Counted from the first letter of the stretch, positions 8,101 to 18,894 are shown. The stretch: DNA of 64,000 bases from Corynebacterium heidelbergense (GCF_028609845.1 NZ_CP063191.1:558001-622000), one strand, 5' to 3'. Numbers and translations: made by a program. The notes: generated from the sequence alone by a model not told the origin.

Positions 8101-10401
8101 GAGCTCATCCGCCAGCTCGGGCAGCGGGGCGCGATCAGGGTCGCCGAAGTGACTACGGAAGGGCCGGGCGCCTTCGCCGAGTCCCTGCTGTTCACCTACA
8201 CCAGTGCATTCATGTACGAGGGAGACTCCGCCGAACGGGCCGCAGCTTTGGCGGTGGATCCGGCGCTGCTCGCGGCCGTACTCGGCAAATCTGGGGGCAA
8301 CCTACTATTGGATCCCAAGATTGTCCGCCAGGTGGTGGAGACGGTGCAGTGGCTTGCCGAAGGCCGCAAAGCCGGCACGCTTGAGCAGGTAGTGGACATG
8401 CTGCGCTCACTTGGGCCGCTCACCCAGGAAGCCATCGCCCAACGCTTCGAACCCCGCGGCGTCGCAGCGGAGGACGTCCCGGAGCTACTCGACCGCGGCC
8501 TGAAGGAACTCATCCCGCACCGCCTGGCCCAGGTCAGCTTCGGCGGCAGGACGAAGATCGCCGTGGTGGAGGATGTGCCCCTCCTCCGCGATGGGCTCGG
8601 TGTGCCGGTGCCTCCCGGGGTTGCTGCCGATCCCACCACCATTCCGGATGCCATCGACCAGTTGCTTCTGCGGTGGATGCGTCACCAGGGTCCCATCGTG
8701 GCCCGCACTGCTGCAGAGGAGTTCGGCCTGGGAGTGGCGACCGCAGAGTCGATACTTCGCCGCTGGGTGCAGGAGCGGCGGCTGGAGGCTGGAACCTACC
8801 TCCCCGGCGGGACAACACAGATCCTCGGGGAGGCACCTGCTGCTGCGCCCACGGGCGAGGGCGGGTCCGATGAGGGGGAAGCCCAGTATGTGGACACCTC
8901 CCTGCTTCGGCGGCTTCGCTCGGCCACCCTTGCGGCAGCTCGTGGTGCCCTGGAGCCCGTGAGCCGATCGACTTACGCTCGCTTCCTCCAGGCCTGGCAC
9001 GGGATTGGGGAGTCCGACCGGGCAGACCTCATGGGCATCATCGAACAGCTCGCCGGGATCTACCTACCCGCCAGCGCCTGGGAAACCCTGGTCCTGCCCG
9101 CACGTATCCCGGACTATCGACCCGGGGACCTCGATGAGCTGCTCAACACCGGGGAAGTCATCGCCGTCGGGGGTGGTTCCGCCGGTAGCAACGACGCTCT
9201 GGTCACCCTCCTGCCAGCCATCATCGCCCCCGCGCTGCTCGCTGGAGTGCACCCCGATGCCCAGGACCAGACCCTGGGCACCGTGGCGGCGAAGGTTCTC
9301 GATCACGTCCGGGCAGGTGGTGCTTTCCTCGCAGCTGAAATTGCCGCGGCAGTGAATGCTGCGCACACGGAGATCGACTCCGCCATGTGGGAACTGTTCG
9401 ATGCCGGCCTGCTCAGCCCGGATTCTTTCGCGCCATTGCGCGCACGTCTCGTCAGTGCGGGGAACACGGGTAAGAGCGCCCATCGTGCACCCAGGCGGGA
9501 CCGCGGTCGGGGGAGCACGCGGAAGCTGCGGATGGGGCGCAGCAGCTTCACTCAAACAGCCCGTAGCGAGGAAGCGCGCGCGAGGCGGGCGGCGATGAGC
9601 GCCTATTCCAACGTTCCTGGCAGATGGAGTGCAGTGCCCCAACCGCAGGGGATCAGCGACGCAGACCGTGCCGTCGCACTCGGGGAAGCATGGCTGGACC
9701 GCTACGGCGTGGTGACCCGGGGCTCGATCGTCGCCGAGAAGAGCGACGGCGGATTCGCCCAGGCCTACCGAACGCTTTCAGCGTGGGAAGATTCCGGAGC
9801 AGTCTTGCGCGGATACATCATCGACGGCTTGGGCGGCGCCCAGTTTGCTAGCCGCCCCGTCATCAATCAGCTTCGGCGCATGGACGCCCTCGTCCCAGAC
9901 GAGAACGCAGCCCCCGAACCGACCCAGAACGCAGCTTCGGAACCGCGGCCCATCTTGCTGGCCGCGACGGATCCGGCAAACCCGTTCGGCGCGGCCCTGC
10001 CGTGGCCGTCCCCGAACGCGGAGGGGAACCCAGCGCCGCTGCAACCCGCATCGTCGCCCACCCCCACCTCCACCTCAACCCCGAACTCAACCCCCACCGC
10101 CACTCCCACGCGCAGCGCCGGAGCCCTCGTCGTCATCGCCGGTGGCCGTTGCCTGGCCCACCTAACCCGGGGCGGGCGCAGTATCACCCTCTTCCCATCC
10201 CTCAGCTTCGCGGACACCCCCACCGCCGATACCGGGGCCATTTCCGGTGTCCTCGATGCTCTGCGCGCAGCGATCCGCTCCGGACGCCTGTCCCCGGTGA
10301 CCGTGGAGCGCATCAACGGCCAGCCGGTACTGGACGCAGATACCCGCCCCTGGGTTCAAGCCGGGGCGCGGTTGACGCCAAAAGGATTGACCGTGCGCTA
10401 G
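5155..10401 (+). CDS. lhr: Lhr-type large ATP-dependent helicase
   Basis: A 1748-residue superfamily-2 helicase of the Lhr (large helicase-related) family, involved in DNA repair. The N-terminal half has the helicase core: VVAPTGSGKT (43-52), DEVH box (about 169), LSAT, the second RecA domain with HHGSVSKDERADIE, TSSLELGIDMG and QRCGRAGHS (about 455-465). After it come the winged-helix and Lhr-C regions. Lineage-specific insertions are visible: an acidic Pro/Asp/Glu-rich stretch at about 245-315, a Gly/His-rich one at about 845-880 and a Thr/Pro-rich stretch at about 1590-1650. The start is an ATG with GAGG just upstream. nei follows 85 bp later, a conserved pairing consistent with a shared repair role. 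Confidence 0.95.
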   Translation: MLDDPLEQFYPPVAAWFRDVFVEPTVVQSQAWSTIAAGKNALVVAPTGSGKTLAAFLWSLSQLTRQENAPEGKGAGTKVLYISPLKALGVDVDRNLAAPLAGIARTAAAMETHVAPVRVGVRSGDTPQSERSRLLRTPPEILITTPESLYLMLTSKAAGTLQTVDTVIVDEVHAVAGTKRGAHLALSLERLEMITRQPVQRIGLSATVNPIDTVAAFLGGDRPVTVVNPKTHKDWDVNVCSVVEDFQDPPAADEGDDPPDGQGPAEAGDAADAPDPSGVEAPSALVDEALLGPSLIGEGVSEDPGAGARGEGGVEKESALPQQRSVWPHVQRAIYDQVMENRATLVFVNSRRAAERLTGALNELWAREHDPESLAASTRRDPAQLMARSERVTGSEAVIARAHHGSVSKDERADIEADLKSGVLRCVVATSSLELGIDMGLVDRVIQVGAPPSVAAAVQRCGRAGHSVGATSRATIYPLHKQDAESSVVVVDRMLRGELEPLHVVTNALDILAQQTVASAVQADVTAGLIGSGEDRDTNQQGSAEPSGAQTIPDGALSVEAWWGAVRRAYPFAALPREAFDATLELISGHYPSTDFADLKPRAVYDATAGTLVARPGTQRVAVTSGGTIPDRGMFGVFLAAGEEAGARRVGELDEEMVYESRVGDIFTLGASSWRILEINRDQVIVAPAAGHTGRLPFWTGDAEGRPVELGRAIGENRRSWGSGAPGDIRNRDFVDANTRANLDAFYANQKESAGIIPDERTILIERFRDEIGDWRVVVHSPLGRGVNAPWAMALGAQLQRDTGIDAMAVAGDDGMVLRLPYSEEPPGADLLLGRGGVGGDSSVAQISPTGHAGHIGSAGHTGHSGSAGVANGTEDGSDDTQAVLPQLDLGMGAGEDPADGVLADVMDNVGSSALFAGRFRECAARSLLLPRRNPGKRQPLWQQRQRAAQLLDVARPHPEFPVMVETMRECLHDVYDLDSLGELIRQLGQRGAIRVAEVTTEGPGAFAESLLFTYTSAFMYEGDSAERAAALAVDPALLAAVLGKSGGNLLLDPKIVRQVVETVQWLAEGRKAGTLEQVVDMLRSLGPLTQEAIAQRFEPRGVAAEDVPELLDRGLKELIPHRLAQVSFGGRTKIAVVEDVPLLRDGLGVPVPPGVAADPTTIPDAIDQLLLRWMRHQGPIVARTAAEEFGLGVATAESILRRWVQERRLEAGTYLPGGTTQILGEAPAAAPTGEGGSDEGEAQYVDTSLLRRLRSATLAAARGALEPVSRSTYARFLQAWHGIGESDRADLMGIIEQLAGIYLPASAWETLVLPARIPDYRPGDLDELLNTGEVIAVGGGSAGSNDALVTLLPAIIAPALLAGVHPDAQDQTLGTVAAKVLDHVRAGGAFLAAEIAAAVNAAHTEIDSAMWELFDAGLLSPDSFAPLRARLVSAGNTGKSAHRAPRRDRGRGSTRKLRMGRSSFTQTARSEEARARRAAMSAYSNVPGRWSAVPQPQGISDADRAVALGEAWLDRYGVVTRGSIVAEKSDGGFAQAYRTLSAWEDSGAVLRGYIIDGLGGAQFASRPVINQLRRMDALVPDENAAPEPTQNAASEPRPILLAATDPANPFGAALPWPSPNAEGNPAPLQPASSPTPTSTSTPNSTPTATPTRSAGALVVIAGGRCLAHLTRGGRSITLFPSLSFADTPTADTGAISGVLDALRAAIRSGRLSPVTVERINGQPVLDADTRPWVQAGARLTPKGLTVR

Positions 10402-10486
10402 CGCCGGGTTGCTGGCGTCCAAAGGAAGAAATATCAGCACCCCACCGACGAACCAGAAAGACCACAGACCACGATAGGAGGTCACA

Positions 10487-11371
10487 ATGCCCGAGGGTGA
10501 TTCAGTTCTGCAGCTCTCCAACCGCCTCCAGTGGATGCCCGGGCGCACCATCACCCGCACGGACGTCCGCGTGCCCCGCTTCGCCACCGCCAACCTTGAC
10601 GGGCAACTAGTCCACCGCGTGTGGCCCTACGGCAAACACCTGTTCATGCACGTCGGGGACACAATAATCCACACCCACTTGAAGATGGAGGGCGTCTGGT
10701 CCATCCACGCCGTCGGGCAACGATGGCGCCGCCAGGCCTACACCGCCCGCATCGTGCTGCGCCTCACCCCCCAACACCCAGGTGGCGCCGACATTGAGCT
10801 GGTCGGTCACGATCTCGGTTTCGTCCGGTTGTTCCCCCTATCTGATTACGACGCCACCGTCGCCCACCTCGGGCCAGACATCCTCGATCCGGAATTCCCC
10901 ACCGCCCTCTTTCGAGACACCGGCCGCACCGGCCGCGACGAAACGATCCGCCGCATCATGCGCCGCCCGGAACGAGCGCTTGGCGCGGCCCTGCTAGACC
11001 AGAAAAACGTGGCCGGAATCGGGAACGAATACCGGGCAGAAATCATGTTCCTCATGGGGCTACATCCCGCCATCCCCGTCGGGGAAGCCGGTTTAAAGCG
11101 AGTGGAGCGGGCAGTGGATCTATCGCGGCGCGTGATGTGGGAGAACAGGCTCGGGCCGAAACGTGTCTTCACCGGGGACCGCCGCCCCGGCATGACAGCC
11201 TACGTTTTCGGGCGGGCCGGGCGGGCCTGTCGTCGGTGCGGGGCGGCGATCTGCAAATCGACCCTTGGGGGGAGGTGGGCCGGCGGTGATCCGGAGTTGG
11301 ATTCCGCCGAACTCGAGCGGATCATCTGGTGGTGCCCCGAATGCCAGGTGGGGCGGGAGGACTGGGAGTAG
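10487..11371 (+). CDS. nei: Fpg/Nei-family DNA glycosylase (endonuclease VIII-like)
   Basis: Base-excision repair enzyme that removes oxidised bases and nicks the strand. The catalytic Pro2 and Glu3 are present (MPEGD), with the lysine in the YGKHLF region. The helix-two-turn-helix follows at about 164-184 (LLDQKNVAGIGNEYRAE), and the C-terminal zinc finger uses C248, C251, C283 and C286. Length 294 fits the actinobacterial Nei2 type. AGGAGG lies 5 bases before the ATG. It sits behind lhr and convergent with pgi, only 8 bp from the pgi stop. A TGGCGTCC octamer lies at 10413 in the upstream region. Confidence 0.94.
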   Translation: MPEGDSVLQLSNRLQWMPGRTITRTDVRVPRFATANLDGQLVHRVWPYGKHLFMHVGDTIIHTHLKMEGVWSIHAVGQRWRRQAYTARIVLRLTPQHPGGADIELVGHDLGFVRLFPLSDYDATVAHLGPDILDPEFPTALFRDTGRTGRDETIRRIMRRPERALGAALLDQKNVAGIGNEYRAEIMFLMGLHPAIPVGEAGLKRVERAVDLSRRVMWENRLGPKRVFTGDRRPGMTAYVFGRAGRACRRCGAAICKSTLGGRWAGGDPELDSAELERIIWWCPECQVGREDWE

Positions 11372-11379
11372 CCGACGAC

Positions 11380-13080
11380 CTACTGCCGGTGCTCGCGGTA
11401 GTAACCGATCAGGGCATCAGTGGAGGAATCCCCGGCATCCGAAACCCCCGCACCTCGAACGGCGGGGAGCAGATCGCTGGCCTGCTTCTTCCCCAGCTCC
11501 ACCCCCCACTGGTCGAAGCTGTTGATGCCCCAGATCACTCCCTGAACGAACACGATGTGCTCGTAGAGGGCGATGAGCGCACCCAGCACCTCCGGCGTGA
11601 GCTTCTCCGCGAGGATGGTCGTGCTCGGCCGGTTGCCGGGCATCACCTTGTGCGCGATCAGCTTCGGGTCCACACCCTCCTCGGCGAGTTCTTCCGCGGT
11701 CTTGCCGAAAGCCAGCACGCGGGTCTGGGCGAAGAAGTTGCTCATGAGCATGTCGTGCATGCTGGTCTCGCCGTCGGAGGCAGTCACGTCGTCGTGGGGG
11801 TTGATGAAGCCGATGAAGTCCGCGGGGATGAGGTGGGTGCCCTGGTGCATGAGCTGGAAGAAGGCGTGCTGGCCGTTCGTACCCGGCTCGCCGAAATAGA
11901 TCTCGCCGGTGGGCAGATCCACCGCTTGCCCATCCAGGCGGACGGACTTGCCGTTAGATTCCATTGTTAGCTGCTGGAGGTAGGCGGGGAAGCGGCGCAG
12001 ATCCTCGCTGTACGGCAGGACTGCGTGGGTCTGGGCCCCGAGGATGTCGGTGTACCAGATTCCCAGCATGGCCATGAGTACAGGCACGTTCATTTCCAAC
12101 GGCTCGGTGCGGAAGTGGTCGTCGACAGCGTAAAACCCCTCCAAGAACCGCATGAAGTCCTGCGGGCCGATCGCGGCCATCAGGCTGAGGCCGATCGCGG
12201 AGTCCACGGAGTACCGGCCGCCGACCCAGTCCCAGAAGCCGAACATGTTGGCCGTGTCGATGCCGAACTTGGACACTTCCTCCGCGTTCGTGGACACCGC
12301 GACGAAGTGCTTTTCCGTGATGGAGCGGCGGTCTTCCTCGCTGTCGGTGGGAACTCCGGCATCCCCGAGCTTCTCGAACAGCCAGGACTTGGCGGCGTTG
12401 GCGTTGGCGAGGGTTTCGGAGGTGGTGAAGGTCTTTGAGGAGACGACGAAGAGGGTGGATTCGGGGTCCAACCCGTCCAGGGTGGCGGTGACGTCCGCCG
12501 GGTCAATGTTGGCGATGAAGTGCGGTGTGATGCCGGAGGTCCGGTAGGCCCGCAGCGCCGTGGCTGCCATGACGGGGCCCAGGTCGGAACCGCCGATACC
12601 GATGTTGACCACGTTCTTGATGGTGTGCCCGGTGACACCCTGCCAGTTGCCGGAGCGCAGCTTCTTCACGAAGTCGCGCATGCGGCCGAGCACGTCATGC
12701 ACATCCGCGGCGACATCCTGGTGGCCCGAGGACGTTTCGATGCTGAACTCCTTTTCCACGGGGATGCGCAGGGCAGTGTGGAGGACGGCGCGGTTCTCCG
12801 TGGTGTTAATACGCTGACCTTCGAACATTGCGGCACGGTATTCCTCGAGCCCCATGTCCTGGGCGAGGTCCAGCAACAACCGGGAAATTCTCCCATCGAC
12901 AAGGTTTTTTGACAGGTCCACGTGGAGGGGCCCCACGTCGAAGGTCATGTCGCCCGCCCGCCCGGGTTGCTCCGCGAAGAGGGTGCGCAAGGTGGTGCCT
13001 TGAAACTGCTTTCCCCGTTCCACGAGTTCTTCCCAGGCGCGAGTGGTGGTTGCGGATTTGGGGTTTGCCGGGATGTTCAC
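11380..13080 (-). CDS. pgi: Glucose-6-phosphate isomerase
   Basis: Interconverts glucose-6-phosphate and fructose-6-phosphate in glycolysis. Family signatures are clear: [11 protein letters not shown] (about 158-168), [11 protein letters not shown] (about 210), and [19 protein letters not shown] (about 398-416) containing the catalytic Glu/His region. I chose the GTG at 13080 (566 residues), 10 bases after GGAGG; the frame stays open upstream, but that part looks non-coding. It is convergent with nei and divergent from the aldehyde dehydrogenase. Confidence 0.96.
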   Translation of the reverse strand: MNIPANPKSATTTRAWEELVERGKQFQGTTLRTLFAEQPGRAGDMTFDVGPLHVDLSKNLVDGRISRLLLDLAQDMGLEEYRAAMFEGQRINTTENRAVLHTALRIPVEKEFSIETSSGHQDVAADVHDVLGRMRDFVKKLRSGNWQGVTGHTIKNVVNIGIGGSDLGPVMAATALRAYRTSGITPHFIANIDPADVTATLDGLDPESTLFVVSSKTFTTSETLANANAAKSWLFEKLGDAGVPTDSEEDRRSITEKHFVAVSTNAEEVSKFGIDTANMFGFWDWVGGRYSVDSAIGLSLMAAIGPQDFMRFLEGFYAVDDHFRTEPLEMNVPVLMAMLGIWYTDILGAQTHAVLPYSEDLRRFPAYLQQLTMESNGKSVRLDGQAVDLPTGEIYFGEPGTNGQHAFFQLMHQGTHLIPADFIGFINPHDDVTASDGETSMHDMLMSNFFAQTRVLAFGKTAEELAEEGVDPKLIAHKVMPGNRPSTTILAEKLTPEVLGALIALYEHIVFVQGVIWGINSFDQWGVELGKKQASDLLPAVRGAGVSDAGDSSTDALIGYYREHRQ

Positions 13081-13265
13081 GGTGGTTTTTCCTCCAGTGT
13101 GGGAGAGCGGGTAGATGTTCGTTGTTAGCTGTTGGTGCCGGTCGGGTGCCTGCCAATCGGCGGTTTCGCACTTTCCACGGTAATGGTTTTTCGGCCCGGT
13201 CGTTCGGGTTAGGCCGAGTCCCTGCCCCGCTCCTCGTTGGGCCATTCGGTGGCAAAGTGGTTGGC

Positions 13266-14942
13266 ATGACCGATCATGCCTCGACCACACCCACCGGCGG
13301 TCCCACCCACGGCGATACCGCCCCGACCGTCACCGTCCGCGCCGGGGAGCGCAGCATCAGGGTCCCAACGGGCTTGTTTATCGATGGTTCCTTCCGCCCC
13401 GGTGGGGATGGGGAAACTATTTCTGTTGTGGACGCCAGTACCGCGCGCCCGTTTGCGGACGTCGCCAGTGCAACAGAGGCCGACGCAACCGAGGCCCTGG
13501 ACCATGCCGTCGCAGTGCAACAGGACTGGGCTGCCACCCCCACCAGGGAGCGGGCGGAAATCATGCGCCGGATTTTCGACCTCCTCATGGAGAACGCAGA
13601 GGACCTCGCGGCCCTGCAGTCTGTGGAGTTGGGCCGAGCCCTCCCGGATTCGAAGGGGGAGGTGACGTACGGCTCGGAGTACTTCCGCTGGTTCTCGGAG
13701 CGAGCCTGCGCCGTCCGGGGCGATTACCGCGCGGCCCCGGCCGGAAACGGTCGCATCGTGACGCATCACCGCCCGGTCGGCCCCGTCCTGGCTATCACGC
13801 CGTGGAACTTCCCGCTGGCCATGGTAACCCGCAAGCTTGCCCCCGCCCTGGCGGCGGGTTGCACGCTCATCGCCAAGCCGGCGCAGTTGACCCCGCTGAC
13901 CATGCTTTTCGTCGCCGAACTGTGCCGACGCGCGGGCTTGCCGGACGGCGTTTTCCAGGTGCTGCCGACGAGTTCGGCGAAGCGCGTGTCCACGCTTCTC
14001 GAGGATGATCGCCTGCGGAAACTCACATTCACCGGTTCGACGGAGGTGGGTTTGAAGTTGGCGTCGACCGCGGCGGAGCGGGCGATCCGAACGTCTCTCG
14101 AACTCGGTGGCAATGCGCCGTTCGTCGTGTTGTCCCACGCGGATGTGGATCGGGCGGTGGAGGCGGCGATTGCGTCTAAGATGCGCGGCGGCGGCCAGGT
14201 GTGCATCGCCTCCAACCGCTTCATCGTGCACCGAGACGTGGCGGAGGCCTTTACGCGAGGCGTGGTGGAGCGGATGAGGCAGTTCGTGCTGGGGCCGGGA
14301 ACGCACCCGAGGACGACGCTTGGGCCGATGGTGAGCGCCGATCAGTTAGAGAAGGTGGCCGGTTTGGTGGAGCGGGCTGTGGCGGAGGGGGCCACGGTGG
14401 AGCTCGGGGGCTACCGGCTCACGGAGGAGAAGTTGGCCCAGATGAAAAGCACCGGCGCTGGTGCGGAGGAGGGTTCCACCGTAGGCGATGGTGGACCGGG
14501 CGAGCAGCTCGCCGCGGCCGCCGGCGATGCTGGTGCGCCCGAAACCAACACGCCTCTGCTCACCGCGACGGACCTGGATCCCGCGGGCTACTGGTACCCG
14601 CCGACGGTGCTGAGCGGGGTGTCCAACACATCCGAAATCGCCAACGAGGAAATCTTCGGACCCGTGCTTGCGATCCAGACCGTCGACAGCGACGAGGAGG
14701 CTCTCCGCATCGCCAACGACACCCCATTCGGCCTGGCCGCGTACGTCATGGGCGAGAAGTTGGAGGCCACGATGAAGTTCGCGGAGCAGTTGGATGCCGG
14801 GATGGTTGGGGTCAACCGCGGTGTTATTTCGGACGCCAGCGCCCCGTTTGGTGGCGTCAAACAATCTGGGCTTGGCCGGGAGGGCGGGTTCGAGGGCATC
14901 GAGGAGTACCTGGAGACGGTGTACCTCGCGCTCGGCGTGTAG
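13266..14942 (+). CDS. NAD(P)-dependent aldehyde dehydrogenase (succinate-semialdehyde type)
   Basis: Oxidises an aldehyde to the acid; the closest style is the succinate-semialdehyde/benzaldehyde dehydrogenase branch. The 558-residue protein has the NAD-binding [10 protein letters not shown], the FTGSTEVG turn, the general base Glu in [11 protein letters not shown] (about 279), the catalytic Cys in GGQVCIAS (about 313) and EIFGPVLA. A Gly/Ala-rich insertion of about 45 residues lies between the Cys and EIFGPV and is not typical. Start: ATG at 13266, with only a weak ribosome site; the frame is open further upstream but overlaps pgi. The true substrate cannot be read from the sequence. Confidence 0.88.
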   Translation: MTDHASTTPTGGPTHGDTAPTVTVRAGERSIRVPTGLFIDGSFRPGGDGETISVVDASTARPFADVASATEADATEALDHAVAVQQDWAATPTRERAEIMRRIFDLLMENAEDLAALQSVELGRALPDSKGEVTYGSEYFRWFSERACAVRGDYRAAPAGNGRIVTHHRPVGPVLAITPWNFPLAMVTRKLAPALAAGCTLIAKPAQLTPLTMLFVAELCRRAGLPDGVFQVLPTSSAKRVSTLLEDDRLRKLTFTGSTEVGLKLASTAAERAIRTSLELGGNAPFVVLSHADVDRAVEAAIASKMRGGGQVCIASNRFIVHRDVAEAFTRGVVERMRQFVLGPGTHPRTTLGPMVSADQLEKVAGLVERAVAEGATVELGGYRLTEEKLAQMKSTGAGAEEGSTVGDGGPGEQLAAAAGDAGAPETNTPLLTATDLDPAGYWYPPTVLSGVSNTSEIANEEIFGPVLAIQTVDSDEEALRIANDTPFGLAAYVMGEKLEATMKFAEQLDAGMVGVNRGVISDASAPFGGVKQSGLGREGGFEGIEEYLETVYLALGV

Positions 14943-14949
14943 CGCCCTC

Positions 14950-15063
14950 GGCGGGTAGAGGCAGGCCGCTCCCCGGAGCGCCGGTGCCACACCCCCGCCC
15001 GCCGCTAGGCACAGCCTCCGGCGGCTAGAGGCCGCCCGGCCCGGAGCGCCGTTGCCACACCCC
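14950..15063. repeat. Two imperfect ~45-bp direct repeats between convergent genes
   Basis: 14950-14996 and 15020-15063 both read GGCGG(G/C)TAGAGGC, then CCCGGAGCGCCG and TGCCACACCCC. They fill most of the gap between the aldehyde dehydrogenase and hisN stops. A role in termination is possible but no T run is present. Confidence 0.6.
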
Positions 15064-15081
15064 AATGGGGAAACTGCTGGC

Positions 15082-16098
15082 CTAGAAGTGGTTGAGGGTG
15101 GCGTCGTGCAAAAGACCATTGGACGCCACCGCCGAACCGCCATGCGGACCATCCACGCCTTCCAACGACGTGAAGCGCCCGCCCGCCTCGGTGACGACCG
15201 GCACGAGGGCCGCGAGGTCCCACAGGTTGACCTCGGGCTCCGCGGCGATGTCGACGGCCCCCTCCGCGACCAGCATGTACGACCAGAAATCGCCGTATCC
15301 GCGCAGGCGCCAGGCCTCGTCGGTGAGGGAGATGAGCTGCTCCCGCAGGCCTCGCTCGGCCCATCCGTTAAGGGAGCTGATCGCGATGGAGGCGTCCGCG
15401 ACGTTCCGCACCTTCGACACGCGCAGGCGACGCGGGGCGCTGCTGGGGACGTGCTCCGGACTCGCGACGGCCGGGGCTGCAAAGGATCGCCACGCGCCGT
15501 TGCCCTGGGAGGCCCACCAGCGGCGGCTCAGAGCCGGGGCCGAGACCACGCCGACCACCGGTTCGCCGTTGACGACGAGGCTGATCAAGCTGGCCCACAC
15601 CGGCACGCCGCGGACGAAGTTCTTCGTGCCGTCGATGGGGTCGAGGACCCACTGGCGGCCCTCCAGCGTGGGGTTGCCGCCGAATTCTTCGCCGAGGATG
15701 GCGTCGCCGGGGCGGTGAGCTGCGAGGATGTCACGGATTTCGCGTTCGACGGCCGTGTCCGCATCCGAGACCGGGGTGAGGTCGGGCTTCGACTCCACCT
15801 GCAAGTCCTCCGCCTCGAAGCGCGCCATTGTGATCTTGTCTGCGGCGTCGGCGAGCTTGAGGGCGAGGTAGAGGTCGTCCGCGAGGCTCGGCGAGGTGGG
15901 TGTACTGCGGTCGTCGGCGGTGCGGCCGGTGGCGTGGCCGGTTGCGGTGCCGCCGTCGGCCTGGTTATTGCTCGCATGGTCTGCTGAGGGTGGGTTGGCC
16001 TGTCGTGAATGGGGTGCGGTGCGGCCGTCGCTAGCGTGTTTGGTTGCGGGTGGGTTGGCCGCGTTGCGGTCGGATGCACCGGGCTCGGTCGCGCTCAT
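15082..16098 (-). CDS. hisN: Histidinol-phosphatase, HisN type
   Basis: Inositol-monophosphatase-family enzyme that dephosphorylates histidinol phosphate in histidine synthesis in actinobacteria. Metal-site motifs: EE (137-138), DPIDGT (153-158) and WD (293-294); the segment [20 protein letters not shown] (71-90) marks the family N-terminus. The first 70 residues are an unusual Ala/Asn/Pro/Thr-rich, repeat-like tail absent from typical HisN (about 260 residues). The only ATG giving the whole frame is 16098; a start nearer residue 70 is possible but no ATG is there. suhB-like and prfB lie next to it as in C. glutamicum. A TGGCGTCC octamer is about 50 bases upstream. Confidence 0.88.
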   Translation of the reverse strand: MSATEPGASDRNAANPPATKHASDGRTAPHSRQANPPSADHASNNQADGGTATGHATGRTADDRSTPTSPSLADDLYLALKLADAADKITMARFEAEDLQVESKPDLTPVSDADTAVEREIRDILAAHRPGDAILGEEFGGNPTLEGRQWVLDPIDGTKNFVRGVPVWASLISLVVNGEPVVGVVSAPALSRRWWASQGNGAWRSFAAPAVASPEHVPSSAPRRLRVSKVRNVADASIAISSLNGWAERGLREQLISLTDEAWRLRGYGDFWSYMLVAEGAVDIAAEPEVNLWDLAALVPVVTEAGGRFTSLEGVDGPHGGSAVASNGLLHDATLNHF

Positions 16099-16731
16099 GG
16101 TGTCATCCTAACCGTCTTCGGTGGGGTTGCGCTTCTTGAAATCTTGAGGACGCCACCTCAAACGCGCAGCACAGCGTTACCCGTGAATATTGAAGTGGAA
16201 GTTGGGAAAACTTAGTGGGCCTTAGCGACTGGGCCGAATAACTCGCCTTCTGGAAGTGCGGGGTGGGGACACAGCATTCCGACGGCTCGTATTGGTGAGT
16301 GAGGCTGATAGCTGGTTGCGGGAAGGGAGCCCGACGGCTCGCAGCGGGAAAAGAGTCAGCCGAACCGGGAGAGGGGGCGTTTTCCCGGACGGTGTTTGGG
16401 GGTGGCTCCTGGGGTTTTGCGGGTGGGGCGGGTGGAAGTGTCCGGGGTTTTGGCCCTCTTGGGGCGAAGTGTCGTGTGGGCGAGTGTCACCTGGGCCAGA
16501 AGGTGCTGGTGGGGCGTCGGCACGGAGGGGTGAATCCAGCGGGTAAGCGTGCCAACTGGGGCCAGTGGTGTTGGCGCTATCCCGATGAAGTGGGGCGGGG
16601 GACGGTGCGCCGGGAGAGAGGCTTGCAGGTGCCGTGGGGAGTTGAAAGGCGTTCGCCGTGCTGGGACGTGGGCCCAGCGCCGGGGGTGTGCCGGAGCGTG
16701 AGCCCAGCGACAGGGGGTTGAGCCCGCCGAA
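16099..16731. other. Intergenic region upstream of hisN
   Basis: About 630 bp without a gene. It holds the hisN upstream region and one copy of the GTTTT inverted-repeat element (16373-16457). The frames open here are low-complexity Gly/Arg-rich and have no family match I recognise. Confidence 0.6.
16373..16457 (+). repeat. GTTTT inverted-repeat element, copy 1
   Basis: Left arm GGGGC-GTTTT-CCCGGAC, 49-base spacer, right arm GTCCGGG-GTTTT-GGCCC (one base longer than the consensus). The arms can pair except for the two GTTTT blocks, which face each other as a symmetric internal loop. It lies between hisN and the suhB-like gene, both on the minus strand. Confidence 0.85.
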
Positions 16732-17727
16732 CTATCCGGCCGCGCCGCCCTCGCTCAACACCTGGCGCACTTGCGCCACCGCCCGCGGCGAACCCGCCAC
16801 GAACCACTCCAAACCACCGCTCGCGACCCGCTCTGCCGCACCTCCTGCGCCCTCCACGAGGGCGCGCCCCGGCAACCAGTCCCAGCTCGCCACCGAATGC
16901 TGCATCCAACACCCAATCTGACCAGTGGAAACGCACCCCAGGTCCACCGAAGCGGAACCGAGCATCCGAACGGTCGCGAAACTCTCCGCCACAGAAACCC
17001 ACGTGTCGCAGATCGCAGGTGTCGCGAAATCGCCCGGATGGAGGTAACCCCCGAGGCACGTCAATTCGCACGGCGGACCACTTAATTCGGGCGCGCTGTT
17101 GGTGGCGTCGTGACCAAAAGAATCCGGCGACCCAAATCCGGCCACGGCCTTGCCATCCAACGTCGTCGGAGTTTCCGGTCCGCCGAACCACGTGTACCCC
17201 ATTGCTGGCCGATGAACCGCTCCGAAAATCAGCCGAGACGGATTATCCGGATCCCCCTCCACCAGTGCCAACGCCGAGCACCAGTAGTCGGAACCCGTCG
17301 AAAAATTGTATGTTCCATCCACCGGATCGATAACCCACACGCGCCCGGACGTGCTCGGACGAGCGGCACCCTCCTCGCCGAGAATCCCATCCTCCGGCCG
17401 CACATTCGCCAGCACACCCGCGACGAAGGCCTCGGCAACGCGGTCGGCCGCAGTCACGACATCGCTCACAGACGTCTTCTGCTCCGTCTGCAACCCCGCC
17501 TCCCGCATTCGCCACGCCATCCGTCCAGCGTTGAACACCAGGGCTTGCGCGAGGTGTTCATCACTATCGTCCGCGTGGGCAATTGTGAACGTTTTGACCA
17601 GCGCGGAGACCATGTCATCGGAAACCGGAGAGGGATGCTGTGGAACCGGACCGTGGTCGCCACTATCGCCCCCGCTAGCGTCGGCGCCGGAAACAGAAGA
17701 GGAGGGGTTAGAAGGCATGCGTTCCAT
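16732..17727 (-). CDS. suhB: Inositol-monophosphatase-family phosphatase
   Basis: 331 residues. Metal-binding motifs EE (118-119), DPVDGT (134-139) and a C-terminal WDWLPG (282-287) place it in the IMPase family. In actinobacteria this can serve inositol or mycothiol/phosphoinositide metabolism, or histidinol phosphate as a paralogue of hisN. The first 35 residues are Ser/Pro/Gly-rich and variable. I start at the ATG 17727 (a second ATG is at 17718); the long upstream frame runs through prfB and is a shadow. Only 30 bp separate it from the divergent prfB start, so the promoters must overlap. Substrate is uncertain. Confidence 0.85.
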   Translation of the reverse strand: MERMPSNPSSSVSGADASGGDSGDHGPVPQHPSPVSDDMVSALVKTFTIAHADDSDEHLAQALVFNAGRMAWRMREAGLQTEQKTSVSDVVTAADRVAEAFVAGVLANVRPEDGILGEEGAARPSTSGRVWVIDPVDGTYNFSTGSDYWCSALALVEGDPDNPSRLIFGAVHRPAMGYTWFGGPETPTTLDGKAVAGFGSPDSFGHDATNSAPELSGPPCELTCLGGYLHPGDFATPAICDTWVSVAESFATVRMLGSASVDLGCVSTGQIGCWMQHSVASWDWLPGRALVEGAGGAAERVASGGLEWFVAGSPRAVAQVRQVLSEGGAAG

Positions 17728-17757
17728 TGTGCCTGCCCCCGGGTAGACTTGCCGACT

Positions 17758-18894
17758 ATGCACCCCGAAGTTTCCGCCGATCTTGCCGACCTCGACCGCA
17801 CGCTCACCACGATCGAGAAGGTGCTGGACCTGGAGGAATTGTCTGACCGGGTCCGGGAGCTGGAAGACCAGGCGGCGGATCCGTCGTTGTGGGACGACCC
17901 GGAGCACGCGCAATCGGTGACGTCTGAGTTGTCGCGTGTGCAAGGGCAGCTCAAGCGGATTCGGGGATTGCGGCAGCGGTTGTCGGATGTGCCGGTCATG
18001 TATGAGATGGCCGAGGAGGAAGCAGCCGAGGATCCTACGGCTGCCCGTGATGCAAACGCAATGGCTGGGGAGGAACGCGAAAGTTTGCGTCGTGAGATTG
18101 AATCCCTGGAAGTGACGACCATGCTTTCGGGCGAGTATGACCAGCGCGAAGCCGTTGTTTCGATTCGCTCCGGGGCCGGTGGGGTGGATGCGGCCGATTG
18201 GGCCGAGATGCTTATGCGTATGTACACGCGGTGGGCTGAGAAGGCCGGGCACAAGGTTGATATCTACGATATTTCTTACGCGGAGGAAGCGGGTATCAAG
18301 TCCGCAACTTTCGTTGTTCATGGGGAATATTTGTATGGCACGTTAAGTGTTGAGCAGGGGGCTCATCGGCTGGTTCGTATCAGTCCGTTTGGCAGTGGGG
18401 ACAAGCGCCAAACCTCTTTCGCTGAAGTTGAAATTTTGCCCGTTGTGGAGCAGACGGACCATATCGACATCCCGGAGTCGGACATTCGGGTGGATGTCTA
18501 TCGGTCTTCCGGTCCGGGTGGGCAGTCTGTGAATACGACGGATTCAGCAGTGCGTATCACTCACAATCCGACGGGGATTGTCGTGACGTGTCAGAACGAA
18601 AAATCGCAGATTCAGAACAAGGCTTCAGCTCTGCGGGTGTTGCAGGCGAAGTTGCTGGAGCGGAAGCGGCAAGAAGAGCGAGCTGAATTGGATGCGCTAG
18701 GTGCCGGGGGAAATGCCTCGTGGGGTAACCAGATGAGATCCTACGTGCTCCATCCCTATCAGATGGTCAAGGATTTGCGGACGAATTTCGAGGTCAACGA
18801 CCCTTCAAAAGTTCTAGACGGCGATCTGGATGGATTTTTGGAGGCTGGTATCCGGTGGCGCATGGCTCAGCAGCAGGAGGCGACTGGGAGGTAG
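17758..18894 (+). CDS. prfB: Peptide chain release factor 2
   Basis: Recognises UGA and UAA in the ribosomal A site and triggers peptide release. The 378-residue protein has the RF2 anticodon-like tripeptide SPF (209-211), where RF1 has P(A/V)T, and the catalytic GGQ loop (254-256, in [20 protein letters not shown]). The N-terminal half is the expected helical domain. The coding frame is uninterrupted from ATG 17758: the programmed +1 frameshift at an early UGA, known from E. coli prfB, is absent. It is divergent from the suhB-like gene. In related genomes ftsE follows directly; here 9.5 kb intervene. Confidence 0.97.
   Translation: MHPEVSADLADLDRTLTTIEKVLDLEELSDRVRELEDQAADPSLWDDPEHAQSVTSELSRVQGQLKRIRGLRQRLSDVPVMYEMAEEEAAEDPTAARDANAMAGEERESLRREIESLEVTTMLSGEYDQREAVVSIRSGAGGVDAADWAEMLMRMYTRWAEKAGHKVDIYDISYAEEAGIKSATFVVHGEYLYGTLSVEQGAHRLVRISPFGSGDKRQTSFAEVEILPVVEQTDHIDIPESDIRVDVYRSSGPGGQSVNTTDSAVRITHNPTGIVVTCQNEKSQIQNKASALRVLQAKLLERKRQEERAELDALGAGGNASWGNQMRSYVLHPYQMVKDLRTNFEVNDPSKVLDGDLDGFLEAGIRWRMAQQQEATGR

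Noticed and set aside
17110..17757. N-terminal extension of prfB or programmed frameshift
   Set aside because: The sequence is antisense to the suhB-like gene; RF2 begins at 17758 and no early in-frame UGA with a shift site exists.
16732..18321. 529-codon version of the suhB-like frame
   Set aside because: The extra N-terminal part is antisense to prfB and not conserved-looking; the ATG at 17727 gives the family length.
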